Of a stretch of 64,000 nucleotides of DNA, positions 1 through 7,144 are shown piece by piece. A model generated the notes under the pieces. It was not told where the DNA came from. It did no database searches and saw only the letters and a program-made list of their open reading frames with translations. Position numbers and translations under genes: made by a program. Numbering within the stretch: position 1 is the stretch's first letter; every line of letters begins with the position of its first letter. Source of the DNA: Clostridia bacterium (GTDB taxonomy: Bacteria; Bacillota; Clostridia; Peptostreptococcales; Acidaminobacteraceae); the NCBI GenBank assembly GCA_014859095.1, contig JACUUV010000003.1, positions 1-64,000 of the forward strand, given 5' to 3'.

Positions 1-212
1 TTCGCATCACTACCACCTGTAGAGGTGGTGGACTTCTTGCTGAATTCTGTTAAAAGTGTCGTTTTACCGCTACCGTTGTTGCCCAGCAGTGCGATTCGAT
101 CATTTTTACGGACCAACCCGTTGAAATTTTTAAGTATGACATTTTCTCCAAAGGCTTTCTTCACGCCTTCAAGTCTTGCCATTTCATTGCTTTTACTCTT
201 TATGGCATCAAA
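1..212 (-). pseudogene. ABC-F ATPase, second ATP-binding domain (frame-shifted, cut by window edge)
   Basis: Translating the minus strand from about 212 gives the start of a second ABC-F nucleotide-binding domain: a segment reading RLEGVKKAFGEN, then VRKNDRIALLG and a Walker A motif GNNGSGKTTLL. It is one frame away from the first domain, which stops at 208-210. Removing one T from the TTTT run next to that stop would fuse the two frames. The ATG at 180-182 has no ribosome binding site, so this piece is probably not translated on its own. The usual inter-domain linker of roughly 70-80 residues, which in this family reaches toward the peptidyl-transferase centre, is almost entirely missing. 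Seen: frame change and motifs. Inferred: gene decay, or a sequencing error for the single base. Confidence 0.7.
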
Positions 213-1071
213 ACCATTTGTCAGCTTTCTTTGCCCATTCGTGCATCCGCTTTGCTGCTTCTTCGAGTTGCTTAATCTTCTTTTGTTCAATAGTATATTG
301 TTCCATTTGCTGCTCCATCTGGAGCTTTTTCTGCTGTGAATATGCATCATAGTTACCTTTGAAACTTTGCGCCTGGCCGTCGTTGATTTCTATGATCCTC
401 GTAACTGCCTGATTAAGGAAGTATCTGTCATGTGAAATGACAACGACGGTTCCAGCAAATTTCTTGATGTGGTCTTCCACCCAATTGATGGTGGACAAAT
501 CGAGATGGTTTGTAGGCTCATCAAGTAACAATACGTTGATGTCGCTTAAAAAGAGGCAGGCCAAATTGACTTTGGTCTTCTCTCCTCCACTCAAGAGCAT
601 AAAAGGCTTTTCCAGGAATATTTCATCAAAATTGAAAGCTTTAGCCACTTCACTGACTCTGTCATCCATGGAATATCCATCAGCAAGCTCAAAACGGCTG
701 AGCTGCTCACCATATTTTTCAAGCAATCTATCACTGGATTCGCTTTTGAGTCGCTCTGTCATCTCGTCAAGTTCACGTTTTTGATCCATTAAAGGTTCAA
801 GGGGCGTGTAGAGACATTGCTTAACACTATAGTGTTCAGGATAAATAGGAATCTGATCCAGAACTCCAATTTTGGCTCCTCGAGTGATGAAAAGAGCCCC
901 TGTTTCATAATTTTCAGAACCTGAAATTATTTTGAAGGCAGTTGACTTTCCAGCTCCGTTTGGACCGAGAATGCCCACACGTTCCCCTTCGAAGATTTCC
1001 AAATTGAGTTTCTTCAGCACATAATTTGCACCAAAGTATTTTTCGATATCTTTCATGACTATTCTTATCAT
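208..1071 (-). CDS. ABC-F family ATPase, N-terminal half (truncated by frameshift)
   Basis: This 287-residue product holds one complete ABC domain: Walker A GPNGAGKST near residue 36, signature LLSGGEKTK, Walker B VLLLDEPTNHLD and the switch histidine in VVISHDRYFLNQ. A charged helix follows (about residues 245-285) that begins the ABC-F linker, then a stop. Family members carry two such domains and act on the ribosome, either as translation factors or in antibiotic protection. They are not membrane transporters. The start at 1071 follows GGGAGG with 5 bases between. A leader ORF and a terminator lie upstream, an arrangement known for inducible antibiotic-resistance ABC-F genes. With only one domain, the product is probably inactive. 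Confidence 0.8.
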   Translation of the reverse strand: MIRIVMKDIEKYFGANYVLKKLNLEIFEGERVGILGPNGAGKSTAFKIISGSENYETGALFITRGAKIGVLDQIPIYPEHYSVKQCLYTPLEPLMDQKRELDEMTERLKSESSDRLLEKYGEQLSRFELADGYSMDDRVSEVAKAFNFDEIFLEKPFMLLSGGEKTKVNLACLFLSDINVLLLDEPTNHLDLSTINWVEDHIKKFAGTVVVISHDRYFLNQAVTRIIEINDGQAQSFKGNYDAYSQQKKLQMEQQMEQYTIEQKKIKQLEEAAKRMHEWAKKADKWF

Positions 1072-1143
1072 AACTGCCTCCCAAATCTAAAACCAATTTG
1101 AATCAGATGAACCCAGTGATTCCGCAAAGGGTGAATTTGGACA

Positions 1144-1175
1144 CAAAAAACCTGAGCAAGTGAATCGCTCAGGTT
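1144..1175 (-). terminator. Rho-independent terminator or attenuator before the ABC-F gene
   Basis: On the minus strand, AACCTGAGC and GCTCAGGTT form a perfect 9-bp stem with a 9-base loop, followed by a run of T. It lies after the 39-codon ORF and about 70 bases before the ABC-F start, so it would end the short leader transcript or act as an attenuator. Confidence 0.8.
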
Positions 1176-1220
1176 CTATCTTTCGTTTAAGACTACAAAC
1201 TTAAGAAAACTGTGATCCGC

Positions 1221-1340
1221 TTACATGCGTTCATCTATTTTTTGACAGACTGCACCTAGGACTGATGAATTCAATGCTGAAACGCTTGAAATCACATGCT
1301 TGAGTCTATTCAAAACAATTAGATTGACATATAAACACAT
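1221..1340 (-). CDS. 39-residue leader peptide or small protein
   Basis: A short ORF begins MCLYVNLIVLNRLK and ends CQKIDERM. It has a strong ribosome binding site (GGAGG, 7 bases before the ATG at 1340), a near-consensus promoter just upstream and a terminator just downstream, so it sits on its own short transcript directly before the ABC-F gene. I do not recognise the peptide. The layout (promoter, small ORF, terminator, ABC-F) resembles ribosome-mediated attenuation, where stalling on the leader lets transcription continue into the resistance gene. That function is inference. It could equally be an independent small protein, since 39 codons is long for such leaders. Confidence 0.55.
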   Translation of the reverse strand: MCLYVNLIVLNRLKHVISSVSALNSSVLGAVCQKIDERM

Positions 1341-1363
1341 TTTGTTTCCTCCGTATGCAGAAA

Positions 1364-1392
1364 ATTATAGCATATGTTCCTACTTTAGTAAA
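1364..1392 (-). promoter_or_regulatory. Promoter of the 39-codon ORF
   Basis: On the minus strand, TTTACT (1387-1392) and TATAAT (1364-1369) are separated by 17 bases. The -10 box lies about 24 bases before the ATG of the small ORF. The -35 box overlaps the 3' end of the thioredoxin-like gene. Confidence 0.6.
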
Positions 1393-1610
1393 TTCATAAT
1401 TTCTTCTGTCTTCATCACCTTACCGTAGAACATCAATTTTTCATCCACCACCATGGCCGGAGTCGACATAACCCCATATCCCATGATTTCTTTGAAATCT
1501 TCCACTTTGACAATTTCTGCCTCGATTCCCAGTTTTGCAATGGCTTCCTTTGTGTTTTCTGTGAGTTTTGCACATTTTGAACATCCAGAGCCTAAAATTT
1601 TAATGATCAT
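1380..1610 (-). CDS. Thioredoxin-like small redox protein (redox-active disulfide family)
   Basis: The 76-residue protein begins MIIKILGSGCSKC, giving a CxxC redox motif at residues 10-13, and carries the cis-proline region VMSTPAMVVDEK typical of thioredoxin folds. Its size matches the TM0996/MTH895 family of mini-thioredoxins (about 75-80 residues). The start at 1610 follows AAGGAG. A longer open frame reaches 1685 but has no ribosome binding site there. The gene begins inside the 3' end of the broken upstream gene. Its substrate is unknown; cytoplasmic thiol-disulfide exchange is the family expectation. Confidence 0.8.
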   Translation of the reverse strand: MIIKILGSGCSKCAKLTENTKEAIAKLGIEAEIVKVEDFKEIMGYGVMSTPAMVVDEKLMFYGKVMKTEEIMNLLK

Positions 1611-2010
1611 AATTCTTCTCCTTTGATTTAAGTAACAATTTGTACCTGTCCCCATTTGGAATACAACCTGTGATTTCGATACCATCCATATTCGCGAAGG
1701 TCAGTTCATCCAGGGTGGACAAAGTATGACTCTCGTTGACCCATGTGTTGAAGTCTGTGACTCTTTTTTCCCGATCTGACTCAATGGCTTAGATTTCCCC
1801 AAGACTGTTGCCACGCATGGCGTTCATAAAGCTTTTGCCGTCAACGACATCAAATTCATAATCTTGGTCTTCTCTGAGCATTTCTAGAAATTTCTTTTTA
1901 GCCTCTTTGTCCAACAATTCGCCCTCCGAATTTCGGATCATAACCGGCGAGAAATTCATGCCTGACAGGAATTTGTATCCGGTAAACGCGTCTAAATCCA
2001 ATTTGTTCAT
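1600..2010 (-). pseudogene. Unknown gene interrupted by an in-frame TAA
   Basis: An ORF starts at 2010 (MNKLDLDAFTGYKFLSGMNF) and reaches a TAA at 1789-1791 after 73 codons. In exactly the same frame, the sequence stays open and protein-like for another 62 codons to a stop at 1600-1602. That second part includes FNTWVNESHTLSTLDELTF and IEITGCIPNGDRYKLL. The reunited product would be about 135 residues. The continuation overlaps the start of the thioredoxin-like gene by 11 bases, as expected for a former operon partner. I do not recognise the family. A nonsense mutation is the simplest reading. A sequencing error or translation of only the first part cannot be excluded. Confidence 0.5.
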
Positions 2011-2088
2011 AAATGGTCCCTTTTAAAAGTTCTGTTGAATGTCCCACTCTTTCATTATACGCTTATCATTCGAAAATCGAAATGTAAT

Positions 2089-2116
2089 TTTGTAAAACCA
2101 TCCTTTGTGATATAAT
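2089..2116 (+). promoter_or_regulatory. Promoter of the M23 peptidase gene
   Basis: TTTGTA (2089-2094) lies 16 bases before a perfect TATAAT (2111-2116), about 50 bases before the ATG at 2167. The -35 match is weak and the -10 is strong. Confidence 0.5.
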
Positions 2117-2166
2117 GAATTTGGCATCGTAAGACACATAATAAAAGTATTCTGGAGATAATTATA

Positions 2167-3783
2167 ATGAGAAGAGGCAAATTTGTTTTTGTATTTATAG
2201 TATTGATGATTGTGGCATTGGCAATGACTTATAAATTCTATGCCAACGTCTTCACCGTGGACAACTTGAGGTCCATTGACATACTTTCCGGAGAAAACTC
2301 GCAACCTGTTGTTTTCCAGCTTGATGAAACTGAAACCAATCACCTTTTCCAAAGTCTTTCAAGTTATGAAAGCATCGATTCCGTTTTGGAAATGGATTCA
2401 AACTTTGTACTGACATTGGTCAATCGATGGAACCTGAGTAAAAAAATCAAAGTTTATTTTTTTGAGGAAGGTAAAGTGGCCATTCAGGAGGAAAATGACA
2501 AACACATCTATGAACTCACAGATCCCCTGTTTTTTCACAGCCATCCCGGTTTTGACCGGGTATATCGAAATGCTTTTTTACCAGAGTTGAATTTGAAAGT
2601 CGAAGAAAACGATTATCCAGTGAAAATCACCGCAGGCAATTGGTCATACAAACGACTGAATGGCATCTGGGTGGAAATGGACACCGAATCAACTGACGAA
2701 GAACCTATGTATGAAGACATCAAAATCGCTTCATCAAGCTTGGCTTTTTCACTGAACTCATCCAAACAGCCCGATACAGTTTTTCTGACAATCGAGACCG
2801 TTGACACGAAAGAAGTTGTATTTCAAGGCCCGGCAGACATAAACGCATTACCGCTGCCAGAAATGGACGGCAATTTCTTCTATAAGACCCAATTGCTTTG
2901 GAATGAAGGTTCTGAAGCCTATAAAGGGGAGCTTGGAACCCAGTTTCGCATAACCGTCAATCGCCCTGCTGAAATTCATTTTTCAAAGACCAGTGTCATC
3001 CAGGGCGATTTCATGGAAATCGATATTCTTTATGCTGAAAGTCCTGATGAGTTCACTCTGAAGCAAAATCTATTCAGCAATTTCAAATGGATCAAGACAG
3101 GCAACACAATCAAAGGTTTTGTGCCAACCAATTATTTCACTGCTCCAGGCAAATATCCTTTTGTATTCACCAATCAGTCGCAAGGCACTTCAGCCACTGT
3201 GGAAGTGGAAGTTCTGCCATGGGATTATAAGGTCCAGAATCTGATCATTGATCCGAATATCAGCGCAAGCACCAGAAATGATGCGGCCTATGTTGAATAC
3301 AACCAATATTTCGTGCCGGCTAGAAATGTTTCGAATGAGACACGTTATTTCAACACGCCTTTTGTATTACCGACCATTGGACGTTTAACGACTGAATTCG
3401 GAGAAAAAAGGACCGTGAACGGAGAACTCACCTCCTATAGACACAACGGTTATGATATCGGTGCCCCGGAAGGTGCAGATGTCCTCGCGACCAATTCTGG
3501 CAAAGTGGTTCTTGCCATGAAAATGATCATGACAGGCAACACGATTATCATTGACCATGGCGGTGGCATATTCAGTGCATATGAGCACCTTTCGAAAATG
3601 CTGGTTACAGAAGGTCAGATGGTGGAACAGTCAGAACCGATCGCAAAAGTCGGTTCAACGGGTTTCTCAACCGGACCCCATCTGCATTTTATGATCTCCT
3701 ACTATGATATCAACCTGGACCCAGGATTTTTCATCTACGGGATCAACCTGACCAAAGAAAATTACAAAGACTATATCCAATAA
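2167..3783 (+). CDS. Membrane-anchored M23 family metallopeptidase
   Basis: The 538-residue protein has one N-terminal membrane segment (about residues 6-24, FVFVFIVLMIVALAM), a long extracellular region without a recognised fold, and a C-terminal LytM/M23 domain from about residue 400. Zinc ligands are visible in RHNGYDIGAPEG (H and D) and in TGPHLHF (HxH). M23 enzymes cut peptide cross-links in peptidoglycan or act as scaffolds; with the ligands intact, this one is probably catalytic outside the cell. It is transcribed alone, between its own promoter and a convergent terminator. The start at 2167 follows GGAG. Confidence 0.88.
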   Translation: MRRGKFVFVFIVLMIVALAMTYKFYANVFTVDNLRSIDILSGENSQPVVFQLDETETNHLFQSLSSYESIDSVLEMDSNFVLTLVNRWNLSKKIKVYFFEEGKVAIQEENDKHIYELTDPLFFHSHPGFDRVYRNAFLPELNLKVEENDYPVKITAGNWSYKRLNGIWVEMDTESTDEEPMYEDIKIASSSLAFSLNSSKQPDTVFLTIETVDTKEVVFQGPADINALPLPEMDGNFFYKTQLLWNEGSEAYKGELGTQFRITVNRPAEIHFSKTSVIQGDFMEIDILYAESPDEFTLKQNLFSNFKWIKTGNTIKGFVPTNYFTAPGKYPFVFTNQSQGTSATVEVEVLPWDYKVQNLIIDPNISASTRNDAAYVEYNQYFVPARNVSNETRYFNTPFVLPTIGRLTTEFGEKRTVNGELTSYRHNGYDIGAPEGADVLATNSGKVVLAMKMIMTGNTIIIDHGGGIFSAYEHLSKMLVTEGQMVEQSEPIAKVGSTGFSTGPHLHFMISYYDINLDPGFFIYGINLTKENYKDYIQ

Positions 3784-3827
3784 AAAAATGCAATTGATGA
3801 GAGAATGCTTTCATCAATTGCATTTTT
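3784..3827. terminator. Bidirectional terminator
   Basis: AAATGCAATTGATGA pairs with TCATCAATTGCATTT around a 10-base loop, with A-rich and T-rich flanks. It separates the convergent M23 peptidase and deoxynucleoside kinase genes and can serve both. Confidence 0.85.
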
Positions 3828-3828
3828 G

Positions 3829-4470
3829 TTATTTGGATTCTATGAATGGTTCAATGGCTTCAAGTATTTTACGAGTCACTTCAGGATTGATTTTGCCTTC
3901 AGGATCCAGAGCGCAATCATTTAAATCAATTCTTACTTTCGGGCATAAATCGAACGCTTCATACCACGCCTCATAATTGCGTCTCAAGTCTTCCATATAG
4001 TCTCTTGGAATCGTATCACCCTCAGTCGAACGCGCTCGTTCTCTGATTCTTTGCATGGCGGTATCCACTGTGACATCAATGTAGATCAGAACCTCTGGGG
4101 GATTGATATGCTGCAGCATGTTGTGCAGAAGATCCCTATAGATTTCAAACTCATCTTCAGTCATTTCACCGCGGTCATGGATGGTTTTGGCAAAAATTTC
4201 ATCGCCATAAATCGAACGGTCCAATATTGCGGAATCGCCCTCTTTTTCTATACGCTTCAAATCCTTGAAGCGGTCATTCAGAAACATCACTTGGATGATG
4301 GCACTCCACCGGGTAGAATCGGCATAAAAAAGATCCAGCATCCTTTGAGCCCTTGAATCCTTACCATCGTCCTTGAGTTCCTGATAAAGTGGCATATCAA
4401 GCTTTTCACTTAAAAAATGTCCTACTGTACTTTTTCCCGCACCGATTATGCCATCAATTACTATCGCCAT
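3829..4470 (-). CDS. Deoxynucleoside kinase (dNK family)
   Basis: The 213-residue protein begins MAIVIDGIIGAGKST, a P-loop at residues 7-15, and has the family DRS motif at 84-86 (ILDRSIYGDE) plus an arginine-rich lid (IRERARSTEGD). Such kinases phosphorylate deoxyadenosine, deoxyguanosine or deoxycytidine in nucleoside salvage; which one cannot be told here. The start at 4470 begins the conserved domain, with GGAGG 12 bases upstream (slightly long). An open extension to 4803 is out of frame with mnmA, which it would overlap, and is not credible. The gene lies 52 bases downstream of mnmA. Confidence 0.85.
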   Translation of the reverse strand: MAIVIDGIIGAGKSTVGHFLSEKLDMPLYQELKDDGKDSRAQRMLDLFYADSTRWSAIIQVMFLNDRFKDLKRIEKEGDSAILDRSIYGDEIFAKTIHDRGEMTEDEFEIYRDLLHNMLQHINPPEVLIYIDVTVDTAMQRIRERARSTEGDTIPRDYMEDLRRNYEAWYEAFDLCPKVRIDLNDCALDPEGKINPEVTRKILEAIEPFIESK

Positions 4471-4522
4471 ATTATGATTAATGCCTCCATCTTTAAAATT
4501 GTTTTTATCGTTGACCGCAAAT

Positions 4523-5635
4523 CTACCCATTGCCTTTGCCTTTGCCTTTGATAATAGTGCCCCCGCCGACAAGCCACTGATCTTTATAGAAAACCACTGC
4601 TTGACCTGGAGTGATGGCTCTTTGAGGTTCATCAAAGACAACTTTGACCTCATCCCCTTCAGGGTACAAGGTACACGGAGCCTCTTTGGCGCTGTATCTG
4701 ACTTTTGCCGTACATCTATATTCCTCTTCCAGACGATCGAATAAAATAAAATTGTTCTGGTCTGCAATGAGTTCTTTCTTGAACACATCGGAATTGTCAC
4801 CAAGTGTCACGACATTTTTGGTCGTATCGATGTCAATGACATACATGGGCTTTCCAAATGTCACTCCGAGCCCTTTCCTTTGACCGATGGTGTAATTCAC
4901 AATACCCTGGTGTTTGCCCAGCACTTCACCATCCGTGCCCACAAAAACACCTTCTTCGATTGCCATATCGCTGTTGCGTTTGAGGAAGCCCACATAATCC
5001 TGATCTGGAACAAAACAGATTTCTTGGCTGTCTGACTTTTGAGACATCTGCACATCAAATTGTGCCGCGACTTCTCTGACGTCGTCTTTGGATTCGAAAT
5101 CACCAAGTGGCATCAGAATATGTTTCAATTGATCTTGAGTCAGATTATATAGCGCATACGTCTGATCTTTTTCAACCGCATTGGATTTTTCAATGGTGTA
5201 TCGATCAAACCCATCATCGTATTTGATTTTGGCATAATGCCCTGTAGCCACATAATAAGCACCCAGTTGATGTGCCTTTTCCAAAAGGGCTTCAAATTTC
5301 ACGTATTTATTACAGGCGATGCATGGATTCGGAGTTTCCCCCTTCTGATAGGAGTCGATGAAATAATCGACAACAGTCGTTTTAAAGATTGCTTTGAAAT
5401 CCAGTGCATAAAAAGGAATCCCTATTTGTGCGCAAACTCTTCTCGCATCTTCAGCCGACGAAAGACTGCAGCAGCCTCCATCTTTTTCATAATGAGCTTC
5501 TTCAAGCGCATCATCCTGCCAAAGGCGCATGTTGACTCCAATGACGTCATAACCCATTTCTTTGAGTCTAAAGGCGGCGACAGTGCTGTCCACTCCGCCG
5601 CTCATGCCTACAACCACTCTATTGTTCTTAACCAT
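4523..5635 (-). CDS. mnmA: tRNA-specific 2-thiouridylase MnmA
   Basis: The 370-residue protein has the PP-loop SGGVDS at residues 12-17 and the two catalytic cysteines of the family: C105 in NPCIACN and C207 in SQEICFVPDQDYVG. MnmA adenylates and thiolates U34 of Lys, Glu and Gln tRNAs, taking sulfur from a persulfide donor. The cysteine desulfurase gene ends 3 bases upstream, so the two are co-transcribed, like the dedicated desulfurase-MnmA pair of Bacillus. The C-terminus (KGKGKGNG) is low-complexity and slightly longer than usual. Confidence 0.95.
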   Translation of the reverse strand: MVKNNRVVVGMSGGVDSTVAAFRLKEMGYDVIGVNMRLWQDDALEEAHYEKDGGCCSLSSAEDARRVCAQIGIPFYALDFKAIFKTTVVDYFIDSYQKGETPNPCIACNKYVKFEALLEKAHQLGAYYVATGHYAKIKYDDGFDRYTIEKSNAVEKDQTYALYNLTQDQLKHILMPLGDFESKDDVREVAAQFDVQMSQKSDSQEICFVPDQDYVGFLKRNSDMAIEEGVFVGTDGEVLGKHQGIVNYTIGQRKGLGVTFGKPMYVIDIDTTKNVVTLGDNSDVFKKELIADQNNFILFDRLEEEYRCTAKVRYSAKEAPCTLYPEGDEVKVVFDEPQRAITPGQAVVFYKDQWLVGGGTIIKGKGKGNG

Positions 5636-5638
5636 TGT

Positions 5639-6736
5639 TTATCCTTTCAAAATTCTTTCTGTTGTTTCGATCAGACGATCGATCTCATCATTTGTCGTTG
5701 GGAGTCCAAGTGAAAAACGCACACAGCGATTCGCTTGAATAGGATCCATACCAATCGCAAGAAGTACATGAGAAGCGGAGATCGCTCCGGAACTGCAAGC
5801 TGAGCCACTGGATACACAGAACCCTTCAAAATCATATTGAATGACCAGACCATCCCCATCCCTTGTGGGGAAATTAACACAGACTATTGCAGGATGGCTA
5901 TCGACCTGTTCACCTATGATTCTCAGACCGATGTCCAACTTCATCAAACCATCAATCAGTTTGAACTTAAGCGTTTCAAGGTGTTTGATATGATCTTTTA
6001 GTTTGATTTTTGAAATTTCAACTGCCTTTCCGAATCCTGCGATTGCAACTTCATCGACGTCACATAGACATGTTTTCAGTTCTTGTCTGAATTGGTTTGT
6101 ATACAGTGCGCCACATCCTTTTGGACCATAGATCTTATGAGCTGAAAAAGCCATCGTATCCGCTTTGATCCTTGAGACATCTATGACCGTTTTGCCAAGT
6201 GCCTGCACTGCGTCCACGTGAAATGCGATGTTCTTTTCATGCAAGAACTCACCAAGCTCTTCAACAGGCTGTCTCGTTCCGATTTCGTTGTTGAAAAACA
6301 TAACCGCCACCAATATCGTGTCAATCGTGACCATTGCTTTGGTGGCTTCGAGATCGATGACGCCCACTGGTGTCACAGGCAGTTTCACCACTTCAAAACC
6401 TTCAGATTCAAGTGCATTGAATACATTCAATACCGACGGGTGTTCAACAGCCGATACCAAAAGCCGTTTACCTCTGTGTTTTCCTCTGAAAGCGTGCCCA
6501 CGAATCGCCAAATTATTGGCTTCGGTCCCACTGGCGGTAAAGATAACATCCCCACTCTTTGCATTGATGGCATCCAGTAGTTTATATTTTGTTTTGTCCA
6601 TTTGATTTTCTATACATTTTTCATCATGCCAATCAAAAAATGCTTCAGAAGAATACTCCTTCAGCATGACATCCAGAACTTCATAGTCCATAGGAGTCGT
6701 TGCGGCATAATCCAAATAAATCTTATTTTTGATCAT
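5639..6736 (-). CDS. Cysteine desulfurase, class V aminotransferase fold, lacking a usual loop
   Basis: The 365-residue protein begins IYLDYAATTPMD. It has the PLP lysine in SAHKIYGPKG, the cofactor-ring region HVDAVQALGK and the catalytic loop SSGSACSSG. It lies directly upstream of mnmA and is its probable persulfide donor. Oddly, the glycine-rich GGGxERGxRSGT segment that normally follows GALY is absent. Here GALYTNQFRQELKTCLCDVDE runs directly into AIAGFGKAVEI, about 13 residues shorter, and in frame on both sides. That segment normally helps bind the PLP phosphate across the dimer. The start at 6736 follows GAGGAAACC; an upstream ATG at 6757 is less well placed. Confidence 0.85.
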   Translation of the reverse strand: MIKNKIYLDYAATTPMDYEVLDVMLKEYSSEAFFDWHDEKCIENQMDKTKYKLLDAINAKSGDVIFTASGTEANNLAIRGHAFRGKHRGKRLLVSAVEHPSVLNVFNALESEGFEVVKLPVTPVGVIDLEATKAMVTIDTILVAVMFFNNEIGTRQPVEELGEFLHEKNIAFHVDAVQALGKTVIDVSRIKADTMAFSAHKIYGPKGCGALYTNQFRQELKTCLCDVDEVAIAGFGKAVEISKIKLKDHIKHLETLKFKLIDGLMKLDIGLRIIGEQVDSHPAIVCVNFPTRDGDGLVIQYDFEGFCVSSGSACSSGAISASHVLLAIGMDPIQANRCVRFSLGLPTTNDEIDRLIETTERILKG

Positions 6737-6804
6737 GGTTTCCTCTTTATGATACAATTCTACCGGGTTACAATTCCTACTTCAACTGTAGGATATCAAA
6801 AAAT

Positions 6805-6833
6805 AGTATACCCTCTCGGGCCACTCCTGTCAA
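6805..6833 (-). promoter_or_regulatory. Promoter of the cysteine desulfurase-mnmA operon
   Basis: On the minus strand a perfect TTGACA (6828-6833) lies 17 bases from TATACT (6805-6810). The -10 box is about 70 bases before the desulfurase start at 6736. It is separate from, and downstream of, the small-RNA terminator at 6862-6900. Confidence 0.75.
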
Positions 6834-6861
6834 CTATACCTATTATAGCATATAAGGACAC

Positions 6862-6900
6862 AAAAAAGAGAAAATGGATGCTGGCGATGCATCCATTTTC
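6862..6900 (-). terminator. Terminator of the intergenic small-RNA candidate
   Basis: A perfect 12-bp stem (GAAAATGGATGC with GCATCCATTTTC) has a 7-base loop and is followed on the minus strand by TCTTTTTTG. The plus-strand side lacks a T run, which fixes the orientation. No minus-strand protein gene lies upstream for it to end. Confidence 0.85.
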
Positions 6901-7010
6901 GTGAGGTATTCTAAATAAAGTTTACGTTTTGGGGGGTACCTATTCTTTATAAGTCAGCGGGGTGGCTAAGATATAAAGTGTTTTGCGAGTATAAGGAGTT
7001 TTGTTTCAAT

Positions 7011-7025
7011 TGATATTGATTATCA
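7011..7025. promoter_or_regulatory. Fur box
   Basis: TGATATTGATTATCA matches the 7-1-7 Fur consensus (TGATAAT-N-ATTATCA) at 13 of the 14 defined positions. It lies just downstream of the -10 box of the minus-strand small-RNA promoter and about 120 bases upstream of the plus-strand gene at 7145, so it could control either or both under iron sufficiency. Confidence 0.7.
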
Positions 7026-7037
7026 ATCTCTATATAT

Positions 7038-7066
7038 AATATAACACTTGTTTTTATTTTTGTAAA
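7038..7066 (-). promoter_or_regulatory. Promoter of the small-RNA candidate
   Basis: On the minus strand, TTTACA (7061-7066) and TATATT (7038-7043) are separated by 17 bases. The predicted transcription start, near 7031, falls next to the Fur box. Confidence 0.6.
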
Positions 7067-7144
7067 GCCTTTTTTTAAAAAAAAGAGTTTTATTTTTTAG
7101 AATATGTTACGATGTTCATAAGTTCAGGAATCTGGTGGTGACAT

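Larger units (their letters stand above)
6862..7031 (-). ncRNA. Candidate iron-responsive small RNA with C-rich motifs
   Basis: A minus-strand transcript of about 165-170 bases is predicted from a promoter at 7038-7066 to a strong terminator at 6862-6900. It contains no ATG with a ribosome binding site, so it appears non-coding. A near-perfect Fur box (7011-7025) covers the start of transcription. Three segments are C-rich and complementary to Shine-Dalgarno sequences: CTCCTT (complement of 6993-6998), CCACCCC (6959-6965) and CCCCCC (6931-6936). This combination is that of Fur-controlled, C-rich regulatory RNAs such as FsrA of Bacillus subtilis. The resemblance is architectural and I claim no sequence homology. 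Hfq is encoded at 19029. An alternative is a long untranslated leader with no function of its own. Confidence 0.6.

Noticed and set aside
8-26. Small inverted repeat with ACCACCT and AGGTGGT arms
   Set aside because: It lies in the coding remnant of the ABC-F second domain and has no T run or promoter context. A chance or codon-driven hairpin is more likely than a terminator.
4471-4803. N-terminal extension of the deoxynucleoside kinase
   Set aside because: It overlaps the end of mnmA in another frame, and the kinase domain starts exactly at the ATG at 4470.
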